A stretch of 6,287 nucleotides of DNA, from positions 1-6,287 of the forward strand of contig JACDAP010000560.1 of the NCBI GenBank assembly GCA_013695395.1, in the 5' to 3' direction. Shown here one piece after another: positions 1 to 5,481 of this stretch (positions within the stretch are counted from its first letter, which is position 1; each line of letters opens with the position of its first letter). A program made the translations under genes and the position numbers. This DNA is from Solirubrobacterales bacterium (GTDB taxonomy: Bacteria; Actinomycetota; Thermoleophilia; Solirubrobacterales; Solirubrobacteraceae). The notes beneath the pieces were generated by a model. It saw nothing but the letters and a program-made list of their open reading frames with translations, was not told the DNA's origin and did not search any database.

Positions 1-166
1 CCGTCAGCCAGACGCGGGCGTCGAGCGTGGAGGCGAGGTCGGCACGCAGCGCGGGCACGGCGGCGGTGATCGCCTTCGCGCCGCGCGGGCCCTCGCCGCT
101 CTCCTCTCCGCACCCGGTCGCCATCAGAACGGCGAGCACGAGTACGACCTTGACTGCGTAACGCAC
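1..166 (-). CDS. Putative lipoprotein, N-terminal part (3' end beyond the window)
   Basis: Reading the minus strand from GTG at 166-164 gives 55 residues with no stop before the window edge. The N-terminus is a lipoprotein signal peptide: positive residues (Arg2, Lys6), a hydrophobic core (VVLVLAVLMA) and a lipobox Ala16-Thr17-Gly18-Cys19, followed by a charged Gly/Glu/Ser linker. Cys19 would be lipidated and the mature protein anchored on the outer face of the cytoplasmic membrane. The GTG is supported by a GGAG Shine-Dalgarno sequence 7 nt upstream. The visible mature part (AKAITAAVPALRADLASTLD) looks helical and carries no domain I recognise, so function is unknown. It is divergent from ssrA, with 56 bp between them. 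The lipoprotein call is fairly secure from the signal peptide alone. Confidence 0.72.
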   Translation of the reverse strand, partial: MRYAVKVVLVLAVLMATGCGEESGEGPRGAKAITAAVPALRADLASTLDARVWLT

Positions 167-173
167 CGCCCTA

Positions 174-177
174 CTCC
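174..177 (-). promoter_or_regulatory. Shine-Dalgarno sequence of the lipoprotein gene
   Basis: The minus strand reads GGAG, 7 nt before GTG at 166. It decides the start and contrasts with the other protein genes here, which lack such a site. Confidence 0.6.
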
Positions 178-196
178 AGCAGCTTTGGGCTCGGGC

Positions 197-202
197 TACA
201 CT
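197..202 (+). promoter_or_regulatory. Possible -10 element of the ssrA promoter
   Basis: TACACT fits the TANNNT consensus of the housekeeping actinobacterial sigma factor. A start about 7 nt downstream (near 209) would leave a leader of about 14 nt for RNase P to remove before the mature tmRNA end at 223. No convincing -35 element is visible at the usual distance (about 173-179), so this is a tentative call. Confidence 0.4.
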
Positions 203-222
203 CCTCGGTGCAGTCGAACAAC

Positions 223-586
223 GGGGACGACAGGCTTCGACGTGGTCGAAACCTGTCTCGTCGGTAGCGAGCGGAGGTCCCGGAGGCCTCCTTAAACACC
301 GGGAACAACACACATGCGGACTCTCACGAGTACGCCCTCGCTGCTTAGTCTCTGACTAGGTGAGTGAGGACCCGCCCTCGGCCAGCCGGCCGTCGAGGCT
401 TCGGGTTCAATACGCCGGATCACCCGCGGAGGAACGCCTTCGCCGAAGCGGGGACATCTTCAGACGGGCTGGCCCCGCGCAACCCCGTCCGCAAGGCGAG
501 CGCAGGGCGAGACCAGAGTGCGGACTACGCTCGTAGAAGCTTCCGGGACACGATCGCGGACGCGGGTTCAATTCCCGCCGTCTCCA
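223..586 (+). ncRNA. ssrA: Transfer-messenger RNA (tmRNA)
   Basis: tmRNA with SmpB rescues ribosomes stalled on broken mRNA and adds a degradation tag. The 5' end GGGGACG (223-229) is followed by the conserved GGCTTCGAC. It pairs with CGTCTCC (579-585) to form a seven-base acceptor stem with one G-U pair. The T arm is GCGGG/CCCGC (562-566 with 574-578) around a TTCAATT loop, and A586 is the discriminator. CCA is not encoded, since CTG follows. The tag frame resumes best at GCG 316-318, preceded by an A at -4 as in E. coli, and reads ADSHEYALAA before TAG at 346-348, with an in-frame TGA at 361-363 behind it. From memory the Mycobacterium tuberculosis tag is ADSHQRDYALAA, so this one looks like it without two residues. 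The length of 364 nt is normal. The part before the T arm also resembles actinobacterial tmRNAs (GTAGAAGCTTCCGG). Very secure. Confidence 0.97.
316..348 (+). other. tmRNA tag-peptide reading frame
   Basis: Resume codon GCG at 316, then codons for A-D-S-H-E-Y-A-L-A-A and a TAG stop at 346. The YALAA end is the classic signal for ClpXP-type proteases. Frame and stop are certain. The resume codon is inferred from the A at -4 and from likeness to the mycobacterial tag; upstream in-frame codons GGG or ACC are less likely alternatives. Confidence 0.88.
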
Positions 587-599
587 CTGCAGGGTTTTC

Positions 600-624
600 G
601 GGGACCTCCGAGAGGGGGTACCCC
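600..624 (+). terminator. Hairpin downstream of ssrA, possible terminator
   Basis: GGGG (600-603) can pair with CCCC (621-624), and CCTC (605-608) with GAGG (612-615) around a CGA loop, leaving a small bulge at 616-620. It starts 14 nt after the mature tmRNA end. No T-tract follows, so it would be a tract-less terminator or a 3' processing signal. The role is inferred from position. Confidence 0.4.
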
Positions 625-681
625 GGCATGTCGTCGTCGCCGACGATCGAGACGCATCTCGGACTCGGCCGGTTGTTCACG

Positions 682-690
682 TGGTACTTT
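682..690 (+). promoter_or_regulatory. Extended -10 element for the secreted-protein gene
   Basis: TGG-TACTTT is an extended -10 pattern (TGN directly before TANNNT). With the usual 6-nt spacing, transcription would begin exactly on the A of ATG 697, giving a leaderless mRNA. No clear -35 is seen. Confidence 0.5.
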
Positions 691-696
691 TCAACG

Positions 697-1553
697 ATGT
701 TCATACGGAGGCGTTCCGTGTCGATCTTCGCGGCCGTCGCCGTGGCCTCGCCGGCGTGGCGTACGCCGGCGCCGCTCCTGCGGCCACGACGAAGAAGCCG
801 GCGGCGCCGAAGGTCAAGGTCGCCAAGCTCCAGATCGACGTCGCCGGGTTCTTCGAGGCACGCGAGCTGCACGACACGACCTCCGACTGCTTCCCGGGCG
901 AGCGCTGGATCAAGACCAACAGCTACTCGTTCGAGACGGGCAGGTTCGTCGACATCAACGTGCGGAACATCTCGCTCCCGGGGACCGGGCAGTCCGTCGT
1001 CACCTCGTCCCTGTCCAGATCGGGCGGGAGCGCGCGGACGAAGGGGTCGATCTCCGACTACGACAGCACGAACCACTGCGACCGCCCGGCGGAGAAGCTC
1101 GAAGGGCCACCGACGTGCTCCGCGTCGCGCGGGAAGACGTCCGTCGCGCTGACCCCGGGGGAGATTCCCGGCAGCGACGACGAGCTCGCGCCGCTCAAGG
1201 GCCGTCCGCTGCTCCTCTCGGTCCGGCGCTCCGGTGGCGGTACCGACCCGCTGAGGTGCGCCGGGCAGGTCGTCGGCCTTTCCGGGGTCGATACCGAGCT
1301 CGCCGCGATCACCACCTCGGTCGCGCCGGGCGTCGCCGCGGTCCTTCCGGCCAATCTCGACGCCGTGAAGGTCTTCGCGATCCGCAGGAACCAGCGGATC
1401 CGCCGCGTCGTCACCGTGCAGGGCCCGTGTTCCAAGGCGGCCGTCAGGGTCAGCCGGCCGCCCGGCCCGACCCCCAGCCCCGGCCCGCTCAACGCCGACG
1501 GCGACTGCCGCATCTTCGGCAAGGTCGTGATCACGATCCGGAGCCGTCGCTGA
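697..1553 (+). CDS. Secreted protein of unknown function, signal peptide split by an apparent frameshift
   Basis: From about 747 to the TGA at 1551 the frame is continuous and strongly GC3-biased. Its own upstream extension (GTG at 681) has ordinary third positions and no signal peptide. The other frame from ATG 697 has high GC3 and reads MFIRRRSVSIFAAVAVA; its continuation LAGVAYAGAAPAA is in the main frame. One extra C in GTGGCCTCGCC (about 742-752) would join them into a classic Sec signal peptide (RRR, hydrophobic core, cleavage near AYA-GA or AGA-AP) and a 285-residue protein. The mature part starts with a Lys/Pro/Ala linker, then looks beta-rich, with six cysteines (about 65, 128, 141, 188, 245, 271 after correction), which would allow three disulfides. 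A Pro-rich segment (PPGPTPSPGP) lies near the C-terminus. I recognise no family. A second possible start is GTG 718, behind GGAGG. The break may be a sequencing error or a real mutation; if real, export is probably lost. Confidence 0.75.
707..711 (+). promoter_or_regulatory. Shine-Dalgarno-like GGAGG before GTG 718
   Basis: GGAGG lies 6 nt before GTG 718, an alternative start in the signal-peptide frame. Starting there would drop the Arg-rich n-region, so ATG 697 is preferred, but this is the best ribosome binding site near the gene and either start may be used. Confidence 0.4.
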
Positions 1554-1616
1554 GCGGCTGAGCGGCCCGTCCCGCCCGGGCGCGCTGCAACGCGAAGCGG
1601 GAACCGGGGGTCCAGA

Positions 1617-1626
1617 TGAACGTTCA
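1617..1626 (+). repeat. Perfect 10-bp palindrome in the ceramidase-like gene promoter
   Basis: TGAACGTTCA is its own reverse complement and sits 4 nt before the putative -10 hexamer, inside the -35/-10 spacer. A dyad there is well placed to be an operator. No regulator is identified. Confidence 0.4.
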
Positions 1627-1630
1627 CGGC

Positions 1631-1636
1631 TAGCCT
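1631..1636 (+). promoter_or_regulatory. -10 element (TAGCCT) for the ceramidase-like gene
   Basis: TAGCCT lies 6 nt before ATG 1643, so transcription would start on the A of the ATG. No Shine-Dalgarno sequence lies between. The same hexamer precedes the hydrolase gene on the minus strand. Confidence 0.5.
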
Positions 1637-1642
1637 GCACGG

Positions 1643-3838
1643 ATGCGCCCAGCCGTCCTGCTCGGATCCCTCGTCGTGGCGCTGGCCCTCGCGGCCGAGC
1701 CGGCCGTCGCGCTGAACGCCGGGGCCGGACGCTCGGACCTCACCCCGCCGACGGGGCTGCCGACGATGGGCTACGTGCGCTCCGATGCAGTCGCCCGCGG
1801 GCAGCACACGCGGCTCTACGCACGCGCGATCGTGCTCGAGCAGGCCGGACGCAAGTTCGCGCTCGTGACCACAGACCTCGGCGCGACCCCGGGAGGGCTC
1901 ACGGTCGGCGTGGCCCGCAAGCTCGCCGCGCGCGGCTTCGACGAGCAGAGCATCCTGATCTCCGCCTCCCACACCCACTCGGGACCCGGTGGCTTCTCGA
2001 GCTTCACCTCCGACAACTTCGTGCCCCCGACGCTCGGTACGCCGACCTCCTTCAGCCTGGAAACCGATCGCCGGCTGCTCGGTTTCCTGATCGAGCGGGT
2101 CGCCGCGGCCGTCGAGCGGGCCGACACCGATCTCGGTCCGGCGAGGGCAGGCTGGGGGAGCAGTTCGCTCCACGGGGTGACGCAGAACCGGAGCCTCGAG
2201 GCGCTGCTCGCGAACTTCGGCAAGGACCTGGCGTACGGGGAGGGGCGCGTGGACATGGTTCCGGGCGGCTATCCGCGGACGATCGACCCGCGTGTCGACG
2301 TCCTGCGGGTCGACCGGGTCCGCGGGCGCCGCATCATCCCGATGGGCGGGTGGCTCTCCTTCGCGAACCACGGGACCGTCGATCCGTACACGTTCGGCGT
2401 CTACAGCGGGGACCATCACGGGGTCGCCCAGCGGGTCTTTGAGGCACGGGTCCGGCGTGAAGGCCGGGTGCCGCCGGGAGAGGAGGTCGTCGGCGCGTAC
2501 GGCAACTCCGACGCCGGGGATGTGACCGCCGGCCTCGTCCGTCGAGGACCGGCCGCCGCCGACGAGGTGGGCCGCGCCGAGGCGAAGGCCATGCTGGTGG
2601 CCTGGCGCCGCGCGGCCTCGCAGATGTCGCGCCGCCCCGCGCTCGACTGGCGCTGGACGCGGCTCTGCTTCTGCGGCCAGTCGGCCGGGGGCGGGGCGGT
2701 CGCGAGTGAGCCGTCGGTGGGGTTGCCGTTCCTGACCGGCTCGGAGGAGAACCGGGGCCCGCTCTTCGACGTGGCCCCGGTCAACCACGAGGGGATGCGG
2801 CTACCCGCGGGCCTCGGAGCTCAGGGGCGCAAGCTCCAGGCCCTCGGGCCGCCCGTGGCCCGTTTCGCCACGGCGGTGCCGATCTTCGCTCTGCGGATCG
2901 GCAACCGGCTGCTCGCGTCGGTGCCGGGTGAGATGACCGTAGAGATGGGGCGCCGGACCCGCGAGGCGGTGCTGGCCGCCGCACCGTCGGGGGTCGAGCG
3001 CACGGTCATCGCGGGGTACGCGAACGAGTACCTCCACTACTTCACGACCCCGGAGGAGTACGAGAAGCAGCACTACGAGGGCGGGTCGAACCTCTACGGC
3101 ACGCACAGCTCGGAGCTCCTGCGCGACGCGCTCGTCACGCTCACCGAGCGGCTGACGCGCGGAGAGCCCGCACCCGAACCGCACCCGTTCGACGCGACCG
3201 ACGGGACCGAACCGGACGAGCGACCCTACGAGCGGGGCGCGGAGCAGGCGAGCGTCATCTCCGAGCCGGCCGAGACCCGGCGGCTCTCGCGTGCGCGCTT
3301 CTCGTGGCGCGGCGGGCGCAGCGGCACCGATCGTCCCCTCGACAGGCCGTTCGTGAGCATCGAGCGTGAGGTGGCCGGGAAGTGGGTGACAGCCGCCGAC
3401 GACCTCGGGCTCGAGCTGCTCTGGCGGGTCGACGAGGAGGGCCGCTACACGGCCGAGTGGCAGGTGCGTACGAGCGTGCCGACCGGCCGCTACCGCTTCA
3501 GCGTGACCGCGAACCGGTACGGCGTGCGCTCGGCGCCCTTCCGCGTCTCCACGCTCCGCACCCTCGGCCTGCGGCTCGTGGGAACCGCCCGCGGCCGGGC
3601 GATCATCGCCCTCGACTACCCGCCGGTCGACGACGCGACCGACCTGGTCAGCCACGCGGCTGTCGCCTCGGGGGGCCGCCTGCGGGCGCTCGTCGGCGGG
3701 CGGGTGGTCCGGGTGGTGGGGAAGCGGGGCCTCCTGACGCTGCCGCTGCGTGGCCGACGGACGTTCCGCATCCTCGAGGCCCGTGACCGCTTCGGCAACC
3801 GGGCGAAGGTCCCGGCCGAAGCCCTCACGGTTCGGTAG
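1643..3838 (+). CDS. Exported neutral/alkaline ceramidase-family hydrolase
   Basis: Neutral ceramidases are zinc amidases that split ceramide into sphingosine and fatty acid outside the cytoplasm. The 731-residue product has a Sec signal peptide (about 1-23, ending AVA). The N-terminal catalytic domain (about 25-500) shows family marks in order: AGAGRSDLTPP, LYARAIVLE, SASHTHSGPGG, FANHGT, NSDAGDVTAG, SVGLPFLTGSEEN, VPGEMTVEMGRR, and YANEYLHYFTTPEEY with QHYEGGSNLYG. By motif alignment with the Pseudomonas aeruginosa enzyme (ligands His97, His204, Glu411, Tyr448, as I recall), the zinc ligands here are His110, His243, Glu430 and Tyr466. The residue matching its nucleophile Ser274 is Thr295, and the following Pro-Asn is Ala-Gly, so substrate and activity are uncertain. 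About 540-731 matches the beta-sandwich C-terminal domain (FSWRGGRSGTDRP, Trp581, DDLG). A CFC motif (342-344) is an unexplained extra. Length is normal for the family. ATG 1643 is chosen because it directly begins the signal peptide. Family is secure; ceramide as substrate is not. Confidence 0.9.
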   Translation: MRPAVLLGSLVVALALAAEPAVALNAGAGRSDLTPPTGLPTMGYVRSDAVARGQHTRLYARAIVLEQAGRKFALVTTDLGATPGGLTVGVARKLAARGFDEQSILISASHTHSGPGGFSSFTSDNFVPPTLGTPTSFSLETDRRLLGFLIERVAAAVERADTDLGPARAGWGSSSLHGVTQNRSLEALLANFGKDLAYGEGRVDMVPGGYPRTIDPRVDVLRVDRVRGRRIIPMGGWLSFANHGTVDPYTFGVYSGDHHGVAQRVFEARVRREGRVPPGEEVVGAYGNSDAGDVTAGLVRRGPAAADEVGRAEAKAMLVAWRRAASQMSRRPALDWRWTRLCFCGQSAGGGAVASEPSVGLPFLTGSEENRGPLFDVAPVNHEGMRLPAGLGAQGRKLQALGPPVARFATAVPIFALRIGNRLLASVPGEMTVEMGRRTREAVLAAAPSGVERTVIAGYANEYLHYFTTPEEYEKQHYEGGSNLYGTHSSELLRDALVTLTERLTRGEPAPEPHPFDATDGTEPDERPYERGAEQASVISEPAETRRLSRARFSWRGGRSGTDRPLDRPFVSIEREVAGKWVTAADDLGLELLWRVDEEGRYTAEWQVRTSVPTGRYRFSVTANRYGVRSAPFRVSTLRTLGLRLVGTARGRAIIALDYPPVDDATDLVSHAAVASGGRLRALVGGRVVRVVGKRGLLTLPLRGRRTFRILEARDRFGNRAKVPAEALTVR

Positions 3839-3890
3839 CGCCTGGGGCCCGCGGCTGCGTTCGAGGAACATTCGGTGAACGTGCGGTAAG

Positions 3891-3896
3891 TAGTGT
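3891..3896 (+). promoter_or_regulatory. -10 element (TAGTGT) for the coiled-coil gene
   Basis: TAGTGT lies 7 nt before ATG 3904 with no Shine-Dalgarno sequence between, again placing the transcription start at or one base before the ATG. GTGAACGT at 3875-3882 is the reverse complement of ACGTTCAC in the promoter at 1620-1627. Confidence 0.45.
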
Positions 3897-3903
3897 CCCG
3901 GCC

Positions 3904-4428
3904 ATGCCGAGTCCCCTGGGTCTGGTCCTCGGCGCCGTGACCTTCGTGCCCCGCACGCTGCTCGCGGTGCCGCGCGCGATCGCCTCGCCGTTCGTCGCCC
4001 TCACCTCGATCAGCACCTCGGTCGCCCGGCTCGACGAGGTCGCCGACGAGCTGAAGGCGGTCAACGCCCGCCTCGCCTCCGTGGACGCGGAGGTCACCGC
4101 CATGCGGCAGGGGGTCGACGGGCTCGGCGTCGAGGTCGCCGCCTTGTACGGAACCACACTGCCGCTGAGCGGCGAGTTGAGCGCGATCCAGCAGGAGGTC
4201 GGTGGGATGGCCTCGGATGTGGCCGGGATGCGCGGGGAGCTCGAGGGGGTGCGGCTCCCGCTCGAGGCGATCCACGAGACGGTCGACCACCTCCGGCCCG
4301 CGGCCCAGCGCCTCGGCGGGATCGGGGCTCGCTTCGGCGGTCGCGGCTCCGGGCGCCTGCCGTCGGGCGCGAAGTCAGCTCCGGGCGCGGATCCAGTCGA
4401 CGAGCTCGGCGAGCGCCAGCTCCCGTAG
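3904..4428 (+). CDS. Small coiled-coil protein with hydrophobic N-terminus, function unknown
   Basis: The 174-residue product has three visible parts. Residues 1-36 are hydrophobic with prolines and two arginines (LGLVLGAVTFVPRTLLAVP), so the segment is probably membrane-associated, perhaps a monotopic or amphipathic anchor. Residues about 38-133 show heptad-like spacing of Leu/Val/Met with many Glu, Asp and Arg and only two prolines (87, 119), predicting long helices or a coiled coil. Residues 134-174 are Gly/Arg/Ser-rich and likely disordered. Coding is supported by the GC-rich third positions and an ATG just behind a TANNNT hexamer. The last 54 nt overlap the 3' end of the convergent hydrolase gene, so the final 18 residues may be a late extension by read-through of a lost stop. 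I recognise no family; a scaffold or envelope-associated role is only a guess. Confidence 0.75.
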   Translation: MPSPLGLVLGAVTFVPRTLLAVPRAIASPFVALTSISTSVARLDEVADELKAVNARLASVDAEVTAMRQGVDGLGVEVAALYGTTLPLSGELSAIQQEVGGMASDVAGMRGELEGVRLPLEAIHETVDHLRPAAQRLGGIGARFGGRGSGRLPSGAKSAPGADPVDELGERQLP

Positions 4429-5235
4429 CTCCGGGACCTCGTTGAACAGCTCGTGGAAGGCGCCCGGGTAGCGCTTGAGCGTCTTGTCGGCCGAGCCCGC
4501 GAGCGCGTAGGCGGTCTCCGCGGCCGCACACGGCGTGATCGGGTCGTCCATGCCGTGCATGGCGAGGAACGGGAGCCGCAGCTCGCCCGTTCGCTGCCGG
4601 AACGGCCCGAGGATGAACTCGGCGATCTCGACCGTGGTGCGCGCGGGGAGGCGGCCGTGGAAGACCAGCGGGTCCGCCTCGTACTCCGCCACCGCCGCCG
4701 GGTCGGACGAGATCCCCTGCGGGTCGAGCTGGAGCATCCCGAGCTCCGGGCGCAGCGCGGAGAGCAGAAGCGGAACCACGCGGGTGCGGGCCAGCAGCCG
4801 CAGCGGAAGCGGGCCGCTGCCGAGGGTGAGCGCTGGGGCGGAGAGGATCAGGCCGGCCAGCGGTGCCGGGCGGTCGAGCGCCTGGACGAGTGCGATCGTG
4901 CCGCCCATGCTGTGGCCGAGCAGGAAGACCGGGAGGTTCGGGTGCGCCGCGGCCGCCTCGTCGACGAGGTGGGCGACGTCGTCGGCCGCGTTCGTCAGCC
5001 GGTCGACGACGCCTCGCGGCCCATCGGACGTCCCGTGGCCGCGATGGTCGAGGGCGTGGAGGGCGATGTCGCTGGCGGTGAGCGCGGCGACGAGGTGCTC
5101 GTAGCGGCCCATGTGCTCGCCGGCGCCGTGAGCGAGCACGACCACGGCAGTCGGCTCGCCGTCAGGCGTCCACGTCTTCCACGCGATCTCAGGGCCGCTG
5201 CCGGCGCCGGTGAAGGTTCCCTCGCTGATCCACAC
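4375..5235 (-). CDS. Alpha/beta hydrolase, monoacylglycerol lipase-like
   Basis: This 286-residue protein belongs to the serine alpha/beta hydrolases of the monoglyceride lipase / lysophospholipase type (Hydrolase_4 family). Visible marks are HGAGEHMGRY (36-45, oxyanion region), LDHRGHGTSDGPRG (62-75), the nucleophile elbow GHSMGG with Ser109, MHGMDDPITP with the likely catalytic Asp231, and YPGAFHELFNE with catalytic His261. The arrangement and the phrases LSAPA, DPLVFHG and the C-terminal HELFNE strongly recall the mycobacterial monoacylglycerol lipase Rv0183, so release of fatty acid from monoacylglycerol is the likely reaction. There is no signal peptide, so it is cytoplasmic or loosely membrane-bound. 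The triad is complete and the length is normal. GTG at 5235 is chosen because TAGCCT lies 7 nt upstream; no Shine-Dalgarno sequence is seen. The zinc-finger gene ends 45 nt upstream on the same strand. Confidence 0.92.
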   Translation of the reverse strand: MWISEGTFTGAGSGPEIAWKTWTPDGEPTAVVVLAHGAGEHMGRYEHLVAALTASDIALHALDHRGHGTSDGPRGVVDRLTNAADDVAHLVDEAAAAHPNLPVFLLGHSMGGTIALVQALDRPAPLAGLILSAPALTLGSGPLPLRLLARTRVVPLLLSALRPELGMLQLDPQGISSDPAAVAEYEADPLVFHGRLPARTTVEIAEFILGPFRQRTGELRLPFLAMHGMDDPITPCAAAETAYALAGSADKTLKRYPGAFHELFNEVPELRELALAELVDWIRARS

Positions 5236-5242
5236 GCGGCCC

Positions 5243-5248
5243 AGGCTA
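5243..5248 (-). promoter_or_regulatory. -10 element (TAGCCT) for the hydrolase gene
   Basis: The minus strand reads TAGCCT, 7 nt before GTG 5235, and is identical to the hexamer before the ceramidase-like gene. It suggests a leaderless transcript separate from the upstream zinc-finger gene. Confidence 0.45.
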
Positions 5249-5280
5249 CGACGCGTCGCGCGGCGTGCGCTGGGGCGGGG

Positions 5281-5445
5281 TCAGCCGCCGCCGATCGCCT
5301 CCTCGACGACGCCCGTGCCCTCGCAGGTCGGACACGGCTCGCCGTCCTGCTTCCCGCTGCCGCCGCAGGCGGGACAGAGATTCTCTCCGGCGCCGGGGGT
5401 CCCCGCGGGCACTTCGTCGCCGGGCTTCTCGTCTTGGTCGCTCAT
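5281..5445 (-). CDS. 54-residue DnaJ-type zinc-finger protein
   Basis: The minus strand reads ATG at 5445 to TGA at 5281, encoding 54 residues. After an acidic, flexible start (MSDQDEKPGDEVP) come two CxxCxGxG motifs, CPACGGSG (24-31) and CPTCEGTG (38-45), joined by six residues, and a Gly-rich end. Two such motifs supply four cysteines, enough for one zinc ion as in the cysteine-rich domain of DnaJ. J domain and substrate-binding domains are absent, so it is a stand-alone zinc ribbon and not a chaperone by itself; a role in protein or RNA binding is possible but unknown. Support for its being real: exact motif spacing, high GC3, and a TAGCCG hexamer 6 nt before the ATG. It lies 45 nt upstream of the hydrolase gene, and is short enough to be missed by automatic calling. 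Confidence 0.8.
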   Translation of the reverse strand: MSDQDEKPGDEVPAGTPGAGENLCPACGGSGKQDGEPCPTCEGTGVVEEAIGGG

Positions 5446-5451
5446 GCGGTT

Positions 5452-5457
5452 CGGCTA
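5452..5457 (-). promoter_or_regulatory. -10-like element (TAGCCG) for the zinc-finger gene
   Basis: The minus strand reads TAGCCG exactly 6 nt before ATG 5445. The last base departs from TANNNT, but the first five match the TAGCCT elements of two other genes here, and no Shine-Dalgarno sequence is present. Confidence 0.35.
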
Positions 5458-5481
5458 CCCGCGCGCACCACCACGGATGCA

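Noticed and set aside
401..420. GGGTTCAATACGCC inside ssrA, resembling a tRNA T arm
   Set aside because: No matching acceptor, D or anticodon stems surround it; the genuine tmRNA T arm is at 562-578.
648..661. Inverted repeat CGAGA/TCTCG with a four-base loop
   Set aside because: Only five base pairs, common by chance in GC-rich DNA, and too far upstream of the -10 at 685 to be a convincing operator.
364..1152. Plus-strand frame of 262 codons starting inside ssrA
   Set aside because: Most of it lies in tmRNA or is out of frame with the real gene; only 697 to about 746 is meaningful, as the first part of the split signal peptide.
525..1640. Minus-strand frame of 371 codons that includes antisense to ssrA
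   Set aside because: Runs across the tmRNA gene and has no recognisable domain; low-complexity Arg/Gly/Ala content typical of antisense frames in high-GC DNA.
1058..2788. Long minus-strand frame (576 codons) opposite the secreted and ceramidase-like genes
   Set aside because: Composition is Arg/Pro/Gly/Ala-rich without motifs, and it mirrors the codon bias of the plus-strand genes, which carry signal peptides and catalytic motifs. It is a GC-rich shadow frame.
2801..3871. Minus-strand frame of 356 codons opposite the C-terminal half of the ceramidase-like gene
   Set aside because: No motif or start signal, and the plus strand has conserved zinc ligands and a C-terminal family domain here.
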